Source: Jezberella montanilacus
GTDB lineage: Bacteria; Pseudomonadota; Gammaproteobacteria; Burkholderiales; Burkholderiaceae_B
Length of the DNA stretch: 64,000 bases
Direction: 5' to 3'
Assembly: GCF_003003055.1 (NCBI RefSeq)
Contig: NZ_PVTV01000001.1
Location: 1-64,000 of the forward strand
Under the pieces are notes generated by a model. It did not search any database and was not told the origin of the DNA. It saw only the letters and a program-made list of their open reading frames with translations. Numbering within the stretch: the stretch's first letter is position 1; every line of letters begins with the position of its first letter. Below are positions 31,543-41,764 of this stretch, piece by piece. The translations under genes were made by a program, and so were the position numbers.

Positions 31543-32436
31543 ATGGATTTTCTAGTGACACAACCGCTTTTGCAGTCTTCGATTCAATCGCTACCTCTTT
31601 TGGCGCGTGGCAAAGTGCGCGATATGTATGCAGTGGGTGATGATAAGTTGTTGATTGTTGCTACCGACCGCATCTCAGCCTTTGACGTGATTCTGGATGA
31701 TCCCATTCCTGGCAAAGGTCAGGTTTTAAAAGAACTAACAGACTTCTGGCTTAACAAGCTTTCGCATGTGCTGCCAAATCACTCTACAGGGATCAATCCA
31801 GAGGATGTCGTGGCAGCGCAGGAACGTGATCAAGTCCTCGGTCGCGCAGTCGTGGTTAAGCGTCTCAAGCCGATTCTCGTTGAAGCGGTTGCCAGGGGCT
31901 ACCTCATTGGCTCGGGCTGGAAGGATTATCAAGCAACAGGTTCTGTGTGCGGCGTCACCTTACCGCAGGGCCTGAAACAGGCTGGTAAATTGCCCCAGGC
32001 GATTTTCACGCCAGCTGCCAAAGCTGAATTCGGTTTACACGATGAAAATGTGGACTTTGATTATGTGATCAAGACGATTGGCCTTGCTATGGCTGAGCGC
32101 ATTCGTGACGTGACCTTGCGGCTCTACAGCGAAGCGGCGGCCTACGCCTCAACCAAAGGCATCATGATTGCCGATACCAAATTTGAATTTGGTCTTGACG
32201 CGCACGGCACCTTGCATCTGATGGACGAGGTGCTGACGCCCGACTCGTCGCGTTTCTGGCCAGCTGAGGGCTATCAAGAAGGGATGAGCCCACCGTCATT
32301 CGACAAGCAGTTTGTCCGCGACTGGCTAGAGACCCAAGTTTGGGATAAAACACCTCCCGCGCCACGTCTGCCGGCTGATGTGATTCAAAAGACTGCTGCA
32401 AAATATCGCGAAGCACTGGATCGGTTAACCACCTAA
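31543..32436 (+). CDS. purC: Phosphoribosylaminoimidazole-succinocarboxamide synthase
   Basis: PurC joins aspartate to CAIR in purine synthesis. The 297-residue protein has [15 protein letters not shown] at the N-terminus, [11 protein letters not shown] near residue 40 and [12 protein letters not shown] near 228. The ATG abuts the T-run of the fba terminator, so no ribosome-binding site is possible there. A GTG four codons later (MTQPLLQ) is an alternative, though also without a good site. It is followed by purE and purK. Confidence 0.94.
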   Translation: MDFLVTQPLLQSSIQSLPLLARGKVRDMYAVGDDKLLIVATDRISAFDVILDDPIPGKGQVLKELTDFWLNKLSHVLPNHSTGINPEDVVAAQERDQVLGRAVVVKRLKPILVEAVARGYLIGSGWKDYQATGSVCGVTLPQGLKQAGKLPQAIFTPAAKAEFGLHDENVDFDYVIKTIGLAMAERIRDVTLRLYSEAAAYASTKGIMIADTKFEFGLDAHGTLHLMDEVLTPDSSRFWPAEGYQEGMSPPSFDKQFVRDWLETQVWDKTPPAPRLPADVIQKTAAKYREALDRLTT

Positions 32437-32471
32437 TCCGACAAGAACAGCTAACCACCTGAGGTCGTCGC

Positions 32472-33008
32472 ATGCCTGACGCAATTGATTTAAACACTGC
32501 TGCATCGAAAGATGTCACCAATCAAGCCCCCGTTGTTGGTGTGATCATGGGATCTTCAAGTGATTGGGACGTGATGCAACATGCGACGGCAGTCTTGGAT
32601 GCGTTTGACATTGCTTACGAGGCACGAGTCGTTTCAGCCCATCGGATGCCACACGACATGGTTGAGTACGGGGCAACAGCGGCTGCTCGCGGATTGCGCG
32701 CAATCATAGCGGGTGCCGGTGGTGCGGCACATTTGCCTGGCATGATGGCAGCACTGACTGAAGTGCCTGTGTTCGGCGTGCCAGTGCCGTCCAAGTATTT
32801 GCGTGGTGAAGACTCTTTATTGTCGATTGTGCAAATGCCTAAGGGTGTGCCTGTTGCAACGTTTGCGATCGGTGAAGCGGGTGCTGCCAATGCAGCGCTG
32901 CATCTCATTGCGAATCTCGCGACGACCAATCCAGTCTTAAGAGAAAAGCTGATCCAATATCGTACAAAACAGACCGAGGCTGCACGTTCGATGAAGGTGC
33001 CTCAGTGA
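32472..33008 (+). CDS. purE: N5-carboxyaminoimidazole ribonucleotide mutase
   Basis: PurE converts N5-CAIR to CAIR, the substrate of PurC. The 178-residue class I protein has [16 protein letters not shown] near residue 23, SAHRMPHDM near 55 and [11 protein letters not shown] near 80. It overlaps purK by four bases (GTGA), so PurE and PurK are coupled, as expected for consecutive steps. Confidence 0.96.
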   Translation: MPDAIDLNTAASKDVTNQAPVVGVIMGSSSDWDVMQHATAVLDAFDIAYEARVVSAHRMPHDMVEYGATAAARGLRAIIAGAGGAAHLPGMMAALTEVPVFGVPVPSKYLRGEDSLLSIVQMPKGVPVATFAIGEAGAANAALHLIANLATTNPVLREKLIQYRTKQTEAARSMKVPQ

Positions 33009-34165
33009 TCGCACCTGGTGAATGGCTAGGATTGCTCGGCGGTGGTCAGCTAGGCAGAATGTTTTGTCACGCAGCGCAGGCACTTGGGTATCGCGTCATG
33101 GTTTTGGATCCCGCCGCAGAGGGCCCCGCTGCTGATGTGGCAGATAAACACATCAAAGCTGATTACGACGACAAAGCGGGCTTAATCAAATTAGCAGAAC
33201 ACACCAGAGCGGTCACGACTGAGTTTGAAAACGTTCCTGCAGATAGTTTGGCCTACCTTGCTTCTCAGCTGCGCGTTACGCCAGGCGCGCGTGCTGTTGA
33301 AGTCGTGCAAGACCGTATTGCAGAAAAAACCTTTGTTGCTGGTTTGGGTGTGCCCGTCGCACCCCATCGGGCTGTGCGAGTCGCAGCTGATCTGGATACG
33401 GCACCTGCGAACTTGTTTCCTGGGATTCTAAAGGTTGCCCGGTTGGGTTATGACGGGAAAGGTCAGGCGCGTGTTAAAACTAAAGAAGAAGCCGTCGCCG
33501 CCTTCAAATCGTTTGAAGAAGTCCCTTGCGTGCTTGAAGCCATGCTCGATCTCAAAGAAGAGTTGTCCGTGATCATGGCGCGAGGACTGAATGGCGAATG
33601 CGCTGTGTTCCCAGTTGCGCGAAATGTTCACCATGAGGGCATTTTGGCTGTGACGGTGGTCGATAACTTTGTATCCGAATTTGCCAAGCCCGCGACGGAT
33701 GCTGCCATCGCGATTGCGGACGGTTTGGATTATGTCGGTGTGCTGTGCGTTGAATTTTTTGTGCTGCAAGACGGCCAATTGTTGGTCAATGAAATTGCCC
33801 CGCGTCCCCACAACAGTGGGCACTATACGATGAATGCGTGTGCGACGAGCCAGTTCGAACAACAGGCTCGTGTCATGGCTGGTATGCCGCTGGGTAGCAC
33901 TGAATTGTTCGCCCCAGTGGTGATGTTGAATGTTTTAGGTGACGTCTGGTATCCGGGTTCAGGTGACCTGCAGGTTGAGCCTGATTGGGCTGCAGTATTG
34001 AAGTTGCCCAGAACGTCACTGCACTTGTACGGTAAAGCAGAGGCTCGTCGTGCTCGTAAGATGGGTCATATCAACTGCACGGGGGCGACGCTTGCTGACG
34101 CCGTTGATACAGCGAATCACATCGTCCATTTATTGAAGCTGCCCGTCCAAGCATCTGTAATGTGA
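33005..34165 (+). CDS. purK: N5-carboxyaminoimidazole ribonucleotide synthase
   Basis: PurK carboxylates AIR with bicarbonate and ATP to give N5-CAIR. The 386-residue ATP-grasp protein starts with a GTG overlapping the purE stop. Its N-terminal [12 protein letters not shown] is the family start, followed by [11 protein letters not shown] near 77, the ATP-grasp lysine region [16 protein letters not shown] near 140 and [14 protein letters not shown] near 262. The stop TGA shares two bases with the next ATG (TGATG). Confidence 0.96.
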   Translation: MIAPGEWLGLLGGGQLGRMFCHAAQALGYRVMVLDPAAEGPAADVADKHIKADYDDKAGLIKLAEHTRAVTTEFENVPADSLAYLASQLRVTPGARAVEVVQDRIAEKTFVAGLGVPVAPHRAVRVAADLDTAPANLFPGILKVARLGYDGKGQARVKTKEEAVAAFKSFEEVPCVLEAMLDLKEELSVIMARGLNGECAVFPVARNVHHEGILAVTVVDNFVSEFAKPATDAAIAIADGLDYVGVLCVEFFVLQDGQLLVNEIAPRPHNSGHYTMNACATSQFEQQARVMAGMPLGSTELFAPVVMLNVLGDVWYPGSGDLQVEPDWAAVLKLPRTSLHLYGKAEARRARKMGHINCTGATLADAVDTANHIVHLLKLPVQASVM

Positions 34166-35256
34166 TGACTTCGTCCACCGGCCTGTCGAAAGTGATTCAT
34201 TTGCCCAGCAGCCAGGTGGCAATCGACCAAGCCGTTGATGTCCTGCTCTCTGGTCACCTTGTCGCTTTTCCAACCGAAACTGTTTATGGCTTGGGTGCAG
34301 ATGCCGAGAACCCTGAGGCTGTCGAAAGAATTTATCAAGCCAAAGGCAGGCCCTCAAATCATCCTGTCATTGTGCATGTTGCCCCAGAGGCAGATTTGTC
34401 TTACTGGGTCGCTGCTTTGCCTTGGCAAGCCCAGCGGCTAATCGATCAGTTTTGGCCAGGCCCCTTGACCTTGATTCTCAAGCGTGCGGCTCACATCCCT
34501 CAACAGGTGAGTGGTGGGCAGGATAGTATCGGGCTACGTTGCCCTTCACATCCCATTGCGATTGAACTGCTGCGTGCTTTTGCACGTGGCAAACCATCTG
34601 GGCAGGGTGGTATCGCAGCCCCCTCAGCTAATAAATTTGGGCATGTGTCGCCCACGCATGCGTCACATGTTCGGGAGGAGTTTCCCGAAAAGCTCGCGGA
34701 CGGGATGCCAGTCCTGGAAGGCGGTGCGAGCGAGGTGGGGATTGAATCGACCATCATCGATTTATCGAGGGTTGATAGCGGACTCGGGCCGGTGTTGTTG
34801 AGGCCTGGCTTTATTAGCGCTGAACAGATTGAGGATGTGTTGGGGCAAGCTGTCTTGGAACCAGACGCGGAAGCCCCAAGAGTTTCTGGCGCTCTGAAGT
34901 CGCATTACGCACCAAACACACCGCTGGCGCTAGCATCCATGGCTGAATTAACCTTACTGGCTCAACAGTTAAGCCCTCACGACTTTAGCCAAAGGATAGC
35001 GTTGGTAGCGCATTCGAAGCCCGTGAACTCGATGACTGAGAATCCACAGGTTGATTGGATTGCTGCCTCAACAGACCCTGTCATCTATGCTCATGACCTT
35101 TACATGCAGTTACGCGCTCTTGATAAAGGAGGTTATGCACGGATCGTGTTTGAACAGGTCCCAGACACTCCCAAGTGGCTTGCCGTGAGAGATAGGCTGA
35201 GTCGTGCGGCAGCAGATAAAAACATAATAGAAGACAGTGAGGATAGCCAAGAGTGA
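34165..35256 (+). CDS. L-threonylcarbamoyladenylate synthase, Sua5 type
   Basis: The enzyme makes threonylcarbamoyl-AMP for the t6A modification of tRNA. The 363-residue protein has the YrdC domain with AFPTETVYGLGADA near residue 35 and KGRPSNHPVIVHV near 62, plus a C-terminal Sua5 domain from about 245. The start ATG overlaps the purK stop; a GTG one codon upstream is also open. The related gene tcdA, which dehydrates t6A to its cyclic form, is also in this window at 47 kb. Confidence 0.93.
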   Translation: MTSSTGLSKVIHLPSSQVAIDQAVDVLLSGHLVAFPTETVYGLGADAENPEAVERIYQAKGRPSNHPVIVHVAPEADLSYWVAALPWQAQRLIDQFWPGPLTLILKRAAHIPQQVSGGQDSIGLRCPSHPIAIELLRAFARGKPSGQGGIAAPSANKFGHVSPTHASHVREEFPEKLADGMPVLEGGASEVGIESTIIDLSRVDSGLGPVLLRPGFISAEQIEDVLGQAVLEPDAEAPRVSGALKSHYAPNTPLALASMAELTLLAQQLSPHDFSQRIALVAHSKPVNSMTENPQVDWIAASTDPVIYAHDLYMQLRALDKGGYARIVFEQVPDTPKWLAVRDRLSRAAADKNIIEDSEDSQE

Positions 35257-35903
35257 GCGACCTGTTTTCTGACGTGACTGAGAAACCTGTCTGGTCAGAA
35301 CACTTAGGACCAGGTAGTGTTTTGCTGCATGCGTTCGCCTTGCAAGCTGTGGACGCTGTTTATTCAGACGTGCAACAAGTCATTCAACAATCGAAACTCA
35401 GGCAAATGGTGACGGCGGGCGGTTACCAAATGTCTGTTTCTACAACAAACTGTGGTGAGTTGGGTTGGGTGTCTGATCTCAAGGGCTATCGCTATGAGCG
35501 ACTTGATCCGCTTACGGGATTACCTTGGCAGCCGATGCCTGAATCTCTTGAGCGCTTAGCTAAACAAGCAGCTGAAGCGGCAGGTTATCCAGGCTTCGAA
35601 CCTGATGCGTGCCTGATTAATCGGTACGACGTGGGGTGCAAAATGTCTTTGCATCAGGATAGAAATGAAAAAGACTATCGCTGGCCTGTCGTCTCATTAT
35701 CGCTGGGATTACCTGCAATTTTCATGTTCGGTGGTGATGAACGCAGCGACAAGTACAGCAATATCCTGCTCGAGCATGGCGACATAATGGTGTGGGGTGG
35801 GCCAGATCGGATGCGGTTTCACGGGGTGAAGCAGGTAAAACCAGGCGAGCACCCTGTGTGCGGACAAACACGCATTAATCTTACCTGGCGTAAAGCTGGC
35901 TGA
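35253..35903 (+). CDS. alkB: Alkylated DNA repair dioxygenase AlkB
   Basis: AlkB removes methyl groups from 1-methyladenine and 3-methylcytosine by Fe(II)/2-oxoglutarate-dependent oxidation. The 216-residue protein has the iron ligands His134 and Asp136 (LHQDRNEKD) and His190 (RFHGVKQ), and the 2-oxoglutarate-binding Arg207 and Arg213 in TRINLTWR, matching E. coli His131, Asp133, His187, Arg204 and Arg210. The start is GTG, overlapping the Sua5-type gene stop (GTGA). No ada gene is nearby. Confidence 0.95.
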   Translation: MSDLFSDVTEKPVWSEHLGPGSVLLHAFALQAVDAVYSDVQQVIQQSKLRQMVTAGGYQMSVSTTNCGELGWVSDLKGYRYERLDPLTGLPWQPMPESLERLAKQAAEAAGYPGFEPDACLINRYDVGCKMSLHQDRNEKDYRWPVVSLSLGLPAIFMFGGDERSDKYSNILLEHGDIMVWGGPDRMRFHGVKQVKPGEHPVCGQTRINLTWRKAG

Positions 35904-35919
35904 TTTAATCGGCGTATAT

Positions 35920-37113
35920 TTAGAAGAACGCCTGTATCCCAGTCTGCGCACGTCCTAGAATCAGGGCGTGAATATCATGGGTCCCTTCATAGGTGTTGAC
36001 GACTTCCAGATTCACCAAGTGGCGAGCGACACCGTATTCATCTGATATACCGTTACCACCCAGCATGTCACGAGCCATACGAGCGATATCGAGAGACTTG
36101 CCGCATGAGTTACGTTTCATGATCGAGGTGATCTCGACCGCGGCTGTCCCCTCGTCTTTCATGCGACCCAGACGCAAGCAACCTTGCAGTGCCAGCGTGA
36201 TTTCAGTTTGCATATCAGCCAGTTTTTTCTGGATCAGCTGGTTGGCAGCCAAGGGGCGACCAAATTGTTTACGATCCAGCGTGTACTGACGGGCTGTGTG
36301 CCAGCAAGCTTCAGCCGCACCTAAGGCACCCCAGGCAATACCGAAGCGAGCCGAATTCAAACAAGTGAAAGGGCCTTTCAGACCGCTTACACCTGGCAAC
36401 ATTTGGTCGTCACTGATTTCAACGTTATCCATGACGATTTCGCCCGTGATTGAGGCGCGCAAACCCACTTTGCCTTTAATCGTGGGGGCGCTCAAGCCTT
36501 TCATGCCTTTCTCAAGGATGAAGCCACGGATACGACCATCGTAGTCACCGCCGACACATTTGCCCCAAATGATAAAAACGTCAGCAATCGGTGAATTGGA
36601 AATCCATATTTTGTTACCAGTCAATGAATAGCCATCAGCCGTTTTCACGGCGCGGGTCTCCATGCCTGCGGGATCTGAACCGTGGTTTGGCTCAGTCAAG
36701 CCAAAGCAACCAATCCACTCGCCGGTCGCCAGCTTAGGCAGATATTTTTGCTTCTGCGCTTCTGTGCCGAACTCATTGATGGGCACCATAACAAGCGATG
36801 ACTGCACACTCATCATTGATCGATAACCTGAATCAACCCGCTCAACTTCACGGGCGATCAAACCATAGCAAACGTAATTCAGGCCAGACCCGCCGTATTC
36901 AGTGGGGATGGTGGCGCCAAGCAATCCGAGTTCACCCATCTCTGGGAAGATCTCAACGTGAGTAATTTCGTTACGGAACCCTTCTTTCACACGCGGCGCC
37001 AGTTTGTCTTGACAGTAGGCACGAGCGGCGTCGCGCACCATGCGTTCGTCGTCAGTGAGCTGGCTTTCCAGCAATAACGGGTCTTCCCAGTTGAAAGTCG
37101 CTTCAGCGGCCAT
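35920..37113 (-). CDS. gcdH: Glutaryl-CoA dehydrogenase
   Basis: The FAD enzyme oxidises and decarboxylates glutaryl-CoA to crotonyl-CoA in lysine and tryptophan breakdown. The 397-residue protein shows the GcdH signatures [13 protein letters not shown] near residue 97, [15 protein letters not shown] near 138 and the catalytic Glu at about 376 in [16 protein letters not shown] start at the ATG giving [12 protein letters not shown], with GGAG 7 bases upstream; an ATG four codons earlier lies on top of that site. It is the last gene of the glutarate-linked run, 77 bases after the ThDP enzyme. Confidence 0.94.
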   Translation of the reverse strand: MAAEATFNWEDPLLLESQLTDDERMVRDAARAYCQDKLAPRVKEGFRNEITHVEIFPEMGELGLLGATIPTEYGGSGLNYVCYGLIAREVERVDSGYRSMMSVQSSLVMVPINEFGTEAQKQKYLPKLATGEWIGCFGLTEPNHGSDPAGMETRAVKTADGYSLTGNKIWISNSPIADVFIIWGKCVGGDYDGRIRGFILEKGMKGLSAPTIKGKVGLRASITGEIVMDNVEISDDQMLPGVSGLKGPFTCLNSARFGIAWGALGAAEACWHTARQYTLDRKQFGRPLAANQLIQKKLADMQTEITLALQGCLRLGRMKDEGTAAVEITSIMKRNSCGKSLDIARMARDMLGGNGISDEYGVARHLVNLEVVNTYEGTHDIHALILGRAQTGIQAFF

Positions 37114-37190
37114 GTAATGCTCCAAATAAAAAATCTTTGACGGATGTTAACGAAAAATAGCGAGAATTTCCTGCTTGAGCAGTAGGGTTT

Positions 37191-38882
37191 TTAAGGTTTT
37201 TGAGCCGCTGCGCGCAACTTCGAAATCGTGGTGGTTGGTGTGATGGTCTCAGGATCAATCAGGCAATGAATAATCGCTGGTTTGCCACTCGCCAACGCAC
37301 GCTCAAAAGCCGGTCCGAATTCTTCAGTTTTCTCGACTCGCTCACCGTGCCCACCAAAAGCAAACGCATAGGCTTTGAAATCTGGATTCTGTAAGTGTGT
37401 GGCAGATACGCGACCAGGATAGTGTTTCTCTTGATGCATGCGGATCGTGCCATACATGCCGTTATCGATGATCAGGACGATGATGGGCAACTTGTATTGC
37501 ACCGCAGTTGCAAACTCTTGTCCATGCATCATGAAGCAGCCATCGCCTGCAAAGCAGACAACCATTTTGTCTGGAGAGAATCTTTTCGCTCCGACAGCGG
37601 CAGGCAGGCCGTAACCCATCGAGCCCGAAGTCGGGGCGAGCTGCGTGCCAAAATGGGTGAAGCGATGAAAACGGTGCAGCCAGGTGGCGAAATTACCGGC
37701 ACCATTTGCCATGATGGCGTCCGCCGGCAAATTCGCTTCAAGGTATTGCATGACGCCGCCCATTTGCAGGGTGCCCGGTGTCTGGATTGGGGCAGGATCG
37801 CTCCAGGCCAGATAGCTTTGACGCATCGCCCCGTTGCTTGAGGCCCATGGTTTAGCGACAGGCGTCGTTAAGCTGGCTAGTTCGGCCGCAAACGCGCTGG
37901 GCGAGGCATTGATAGCGAGGGCTGCGCGATAGACTCGACCCAGCTCGCCGCTATCAGGATGCACATGCACAAGGGTTTGTTTCGGGACGGGTATATCGAA
38001 GAGCGTGTAGGACTGGCTTGGCATCTCTGACATGCGCCCACCCACCAGCAACACTAAATCCGCCTCGGCGACTCGCTTGAGCAATGCCGGATTGATACCA
38101 ATGCCTACATCGCCAATGAACAGCCGATGATCAGCCGGGAAAAGCATTTGCCTTCTGAAAGACACAGCCACAGGCAATTCAAAGGCTTCTGCAAAGACCG
38201 TAAAGTCTTTTACCGCCTCAGCCGTCCAACGCGTGCCACCGACAATCGCCATGGGCGATTTGGCAGCGGCCAAGCGCTCAGCGAGTTCGGCTAGCTGTGC
38301 CTTCGATGGAGCTGATTCAATTGCGTGATAACGCGGTGCGTCGGCAACCGTGGCGTGTTCGACCAGCATGTCCTCTGGCAGCGCAATGACGACCGGGCCT
38401 GGACGACCTGATGTCGCCACATGAAATGCGCGCGAAAGAATTTCCGGGATTCGCTCTGCATCATCAATCTCGGTTGCCCACTTGGCGGCTTGACCAAAAA
38501 TTGCGCGATAGTCCATCTCTTGAAACGCTTCACGCTCGCGCATACCACGTTCGATCTGACCGACAAACACGATCATGGGGGTGGAGTCTTGCTTGGCGAT
38601 ATGGATACCAGCAAGCGCGTTCGAGGCACCGGGGCCTCGCGTGACCATGCAGATACCGGGTTCGCCAGTCAGTTTGCCAAAGGCATCAGCCATCATGGCT
38701 GCGCCGCCCTCTTGACGACAAACTGTCACTTCAATGTTCACGTCTACCAGAGCATCCAGCACAGCGAGATAGCTCTCGCCGGGAACGCAGAACACGTGCT
38801 TGACGCCGTGGGCAACGAGCTGGCCCACCAGGATTTCGCCACCGGTGCGTGGCCCAGAGGCCGAAGGAGCTTGATTTGTCAT
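37191..38882 (-). CDS. Thiamine-diphosphate enzyme, acetolactate-synthase-like
   Basis: The 563-residue protein has the three-domain layout of ThDP enzymes. The proton-relay Glu58 is in VCRQEGGAAMMADAFG, the middle domain is near 190-330, and the ThDP/Mg motif FAGDGCFMMHGQEF to IIDN is near 445-475. The MYGTIRMHQEKHYPGR stretch and lack of an ilvH partner argue against the biosynthetic acetolactate synthase. Homologs are usually annotated only as ThDP-binding protein, so the substrate is open. Placement between CaiB and gcdH suggests a 2-oxo acid in the same catabolic pathway (inference). Confidence 0.8.
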   Translation of the reverse strand: MTNQAPSASGPRTGGEILVGQLVAHGVKHVFCVPGESYLAVLDALVDVNIEVTVCRQEGGAAMMADAFGKLTGEPGICMVTRGPGASNALAGIHIAKQDSTPMIVFVGQIERGMREREAFQEMDYRAIFGQAAKWATEIDDAERIPEILSRAFHVATSGRPGPVVIALPEDMLVEHATVADAPRYHAIESAPSKAQLAELAERLAAAKSPMAIVGGTRWTAEAVKDFTVFAEAFELPVAVSFRRQMLFPADHRLFIGDVGIGINPALLKRVAEADLVLLVGGRMSEMPSQSYTLFDIPVPKQTLVHVHPDSGELGRVYRAALAINASPSAFAAELASLTTPVAKPWASSNGAMRQSYLAWSDPAPIQTPGTLQMGGVMQYLEANLPADAIMANGAGNFATWLHRFHRFTHFGTQLAPTSGSMGYGLPAAVGAKRFSPDKMVVCFAGDGCFMMHGQEFATAVQYKLPIIVLIIDNGMYGTIRMHQEKHYPGRVSATHLQNPDFKAYAFAFGGHGERVEKTEEFGPAFERALASGKPAIIHCLIDPETITPTTTISKLRAAAQKP

Positions 38883-38934
38883 AAGAGTTTTATTGGTTTC
38901 TGGTCAAGATCTCAATCATATCCTGCCTGCGGGC

Positions 38935-40050
38935 TTAAGTTTGCTTGAACCCAGGCGGCAATTTGCGCAAACTAGCAGGCGTGCGGGACAGTTTGATGGG
39001 TGAACCCAAGCCGCGATAGGCGCCTTCGTTGATCACCATGTTGCGATGATGCGTGTGTGGGTGTTCAAGGATTTCTTTGACATTCATCACTGGTGCGGCG
39101 GGAACGCCCGCTCTGAGTAGCGTTTGAGCAATCTCTGCTGCCTCATGTGTAGAAAGCTTGTCCTCGAGAATCGTGTGCAAAGCGGGGCGATTCTTGAGCC
39201 GGTCCTGATTGGTCGTGAAGCGTACGTCGTTGGCTAATTCCTCTGCGTTGATCACTTTGAGCAGGATTTGAAACTGTCTGTCATTGCCAACTGCAAGAAA
39301 TAACTGTCCGGACCGCGTGTTGACTGTCTCGTAGGGCGAGATGTTCGGGTGCGCGTTACCGCTGCGTCCGGGAATAGTGCCGTTGCCGAAGAAATTGGCT
39401 GCGTGAGGGTGCAAGAGCGAAATCGCGGAGTCGAACAGCGTGATGTCGAGAAACTGCCCCAGACCACTGCGATGACGTTCATTCATCGCCATCAGGATGG
39501 CAAGGGCGGCATTCATACCCGTGACCATATCGACGACGGGCAAGCCTACTCGAGTGGGTTCACCGTCCTTCTCACCGTTGACGCTCATGAGACCACACAG
39601 GGCTTGGGCGCAGGCGTCATAACCCGGCAACCCACCCAACGGGCCGTCGCCACCAAAGCCGCTAATGCGACAGTGGATCAAACCGGGAAACTGTTCTTTC
39701 AAAACGTCGTAACCCATGCCCCATTTTTCGAGAGTGCCTGGTTTGAAGTTTTCTATCATGATGTCCGCATCTGAGAGCAGCGATCGAACAAAATCCTGCC
39801 CTTCTTGTTGCGATAAATCGATAGTCAATCCCGTTTTGTTGCGATTGACACCAATAAAGTATGAGGCGATGCCGTCTTCGAACGGCGGCCCCCAGTGGCG
39901 TGTTTCGTCACCCTGAGGGGGCTCGAGCTTGATCACATCTGCTCCGTGATCGCCAAGAATTTGCGTGCAAAAGGGGCCACCGAGCACTCGGCTCAGATCG
40001 ACAACACGGCAACCAGCCAGCGCGCCTTGAGTTTGATTGTTTTGCCACAT
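38935..40050 (-). CDS. CaiB/BaiF class III CoA-transferase, probably succinyl-CoA:glutarate type
   Basis: Class III CoA-transferases move CoA between acids. The catalytic Asp is at about residue 145, in LPGYDACAQA, and DHGADVIKLEPP near 34 is a family hallmark. Its partnership with gcdH mirrors the human SUGCT and bacterial pairs that make glutaryl-CoA, so glutarate is the likely substrate (inference). I start at the internal ATG (MWQNNQTQG, 371 residues), which lies 4 bases after the upstream stop; an ATG 60 bases earlier would overlap the upstream gene by 56 bases. Confidence 0.85.
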   Translation of the reverse strand: MWQNNQTQGALAGCRVVDLSRVLGGPFCTQILGDHGADVIKLEPPQGDETRHWGPPFEDGIASYFIGVNRNKTGLTIDLSQQEGQDFVRSLLSDADIMIENFKPGTLEKWGMGYDVLKEQFPGLIHCRISGFGGDGPLGGLPGYDACAQALCGLMSVNGEKDGEPTRVGLPVVDMVTGMNAALAILMAMNERHRSGLGQFLDITLFDSAISLLHPHAANFFGNGTIPGRSGNAHPNISPYETVNTRSGQLFLAVGNDRQFQILLKVINAEELANDVRFTTNQDRLKNRPALHTILEDKLSTHEAAEIAQTLLRAGVPAAPVMNVKEILEHPHTHHRNMVINEGAYRGLGSPIKLSRTPASLRKLPPGFKQT

Positions 40051-40054
40051 ATTT

Positions 40055-41764
40055 TTAAATCGGCCCCGCCAGCCATTCCACCAGTCCTGGATCCGCAGGG
40101 GCGCTGTCATTGACAGGATCCCTGGCGCACAATTTGTGTCTAAGTACCAAGTCTGCCAATCTGGACCGCATCGGCATCTTGGCCTGTTTGGCTTCCCAAC
40201 GCATACCCGCCATGGTTACCACGTGATAAAGCGTCGTTGCCATTTGCCGCGCGTTTTCGGTCGCGTGGTTGTCAGCTGTAGACTGAGCAAACGCAAAAGC
40301 AGCTTCAATACGCTCATCTTGCAAAGCCTTTAACTCATCCGCGACAGGCAGGCCACTGGTAAGCAGTTTCGTGACATGCGCTCGCAAGGCCGGGAGTGAG
40401 TCTTCTTTTTGAATCGCTCTCATTACATCAAGCGCTACGATGTTGCTGGTGCCTTCCCAGATAGACCCCAGATGGGCATCGCGCAAAATGCGCGGATCCG
40501 CCCACTCTTCGATATAGCCGCAGCCACCACGCACTTCCATTGCGTCGCCTGCTACTTTGCGTGCATCGCGACAAGCGCGAAACTTAATCAGGGGCGTCAT
40601 GATGCGCATCAGTGGTCGATTCGCGATATTCGTATCCGAAGCGGCCAAGGCTTGTGCAGTTTGATAGACCATGGTGCGAGCTTGTTCAGTCGTGACCGCG
40701 ATCTTGGTCAGTTGCTTTTGCATCAAAGGCATATCGATCAAACGGCTGCCGAAAGCTTGCCGTTTCTTGGCAATATAAAGCGCTTCAGTCAACGATCGTC
40801 GCATCAAACCAGCTGCCCGAACCCCATTGGACAGGCGTGAGTTATTGATCATATCGGCCATTTGCTTGAAGCCTTGACCACGTTCACCGACCAGCCATGC
40901 GACCGCTCCCTCGAGACGGATTTCTCCGCTGGCCATCGATCGAGTGCCTAACTTGTCTTTTAAGCGCAGGATTCGATAGTGGTTATGACTACCATCACTT
41001 AAGTCTCGGGGTAAGAGAAAGAGCGATACGCCTTTCAATCCGGGAACAGCTTCTGATCTCGCCAAAACCATGGCGAAGCCTGCGTCGGCGTTTGAACAAA
41101 ACCACTTGTCGCCGTGTAGGCGCCATGATCCATCTTCAGCCTGCTCCGCAATCGTGGTCGTTGCACTGACATCGGAACCCGCCGCTTGTTCGGTCATGAA
41201 CATAGCGCCCTGCTGTAAGACATCAAAATCCTGCGTCGTGACTAGCGGAAGAACCTGCTCAACTAACTTGGATTCCCCAAATTTACGCAAAGTTCTTGCT
41301 AGCGAGTCAGTCATGCTGACGGGACAACAAAGGCCAAACTCGGCTTGAACGAACAAATAAGTGAGGGCGTACTTCGCAGCAGGAGGCATGGGCTTCGCCC
41401 AACCCAACACGCCGCCTCTGTGCGACATCGCTGCGAGGCCAAACTCGCTATAGGCGTAGCGCTCAAGCTCAACATAGGCGGGATGCTTGTTAACGACTGA
41501 AGCGTCAACGCCAGTACGAGTTCGCACGGCCAGGCTCGGCGGGTTTTTATCGGCGACGCCGGCCAAATCATCGAGGATGGATCCGGCGAGTTCGCCCAGA
41601 TGCTTGAGGTGCGGCACCAAGTGGGCGTGAAGGTCTTTAGGCAAATAACAGGCAATCACACCACGCGCAGCATCCGCCTCAAACAAGTTGATGCCATGGG
41701 AGTCCGGGACCGGGTGCTCTGCCACCGGTTCGGTTAGTTGTTCTGCGGGTTGCCGAATACTCAT
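40055..41764 (-). CDS. AidB-like acyl-CoA dehydrogenase
   Basis: The 569-residue flavoprotein has the acyl-CoA dehydrogenase core plus the extended N- and C-terminal parts of the AidB group. Landmarks are FMTEQAAGSDVSAT near residue 190, LHGDKWFCSNADA near 218, EVRGGCGYIEEW near 420 and IWEGTSNIVALDVMRA near 445. AidB is linked to alkylation response and DNA binding in E. coli, but many homologs act in catabolism. Operon position here favours catabolism. alkB lies nearby, on the other strand, so a repair link cannot be excluded. It overlaps purU by 4 bases. Confidence 0.85.
   Translation of the reverse strand: MSIRQPAEQLTEPVAEHPVPDSHGINLFEADAARGVIACYLPKDLHAHLVPHLKHLGELAGSILDDLAGVADKNPPSLAVRTRTGVDASVVNKHPAYVELERYAYSEFGLAAMSHRGGVLGWAKPMPPAAKYALTYLFVQAEFGLCCPVSMTDSLARTLRKFGESKLVEQVLPLVTTQDFDVLQQGAMFMTEQAAGSDVSATTTIAEQAEDGSWRLHGDKWFCSNADAGFAMVLARSEAVPGLKGVSLFLLPRDLSDGSHNHYRILRLKDKLGTRSMASGEIRLEGAVAWLVGERGQGFKQMADMINNSRLSNGVRAAGLMRRSLTEALYIAKKRQAFGSRLIDMPLMQKQLTKIAVTTEQARTMVYQTAQALAASDTNIANRPLMRIMTPLIKFRACRDARKVAGDAMEVRGGCGYIEEWADPRILRDAHLGSIWEGTSNIVALDVMRAIQKEDSLPALRAHVTKLLTSGLPVADELKALQDERIEAAFAFAQSTADNHATENARQMATTLYHVVTMAGMRWEAKQAKMPMRSRLADLVLRHKLCARDPVNDSAPADPGLVEWLAGPI

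Noticed and set aside
37171-37182. CTGCTTGAGCAG palindrome between the ThDP gene and gcdH
   Set aside because: The spacer is only two bases, there is no T-run on the gene strand, and such short palindromes are common by chance.
40055-41764. Adaptive alkylation-response module (AidB-like plus alkB)
   Set aside because: The two genes are on opposite strands and in different operons, and no ada or alkA is present; the neighbourhood of the AidB-like gene is catabolic.
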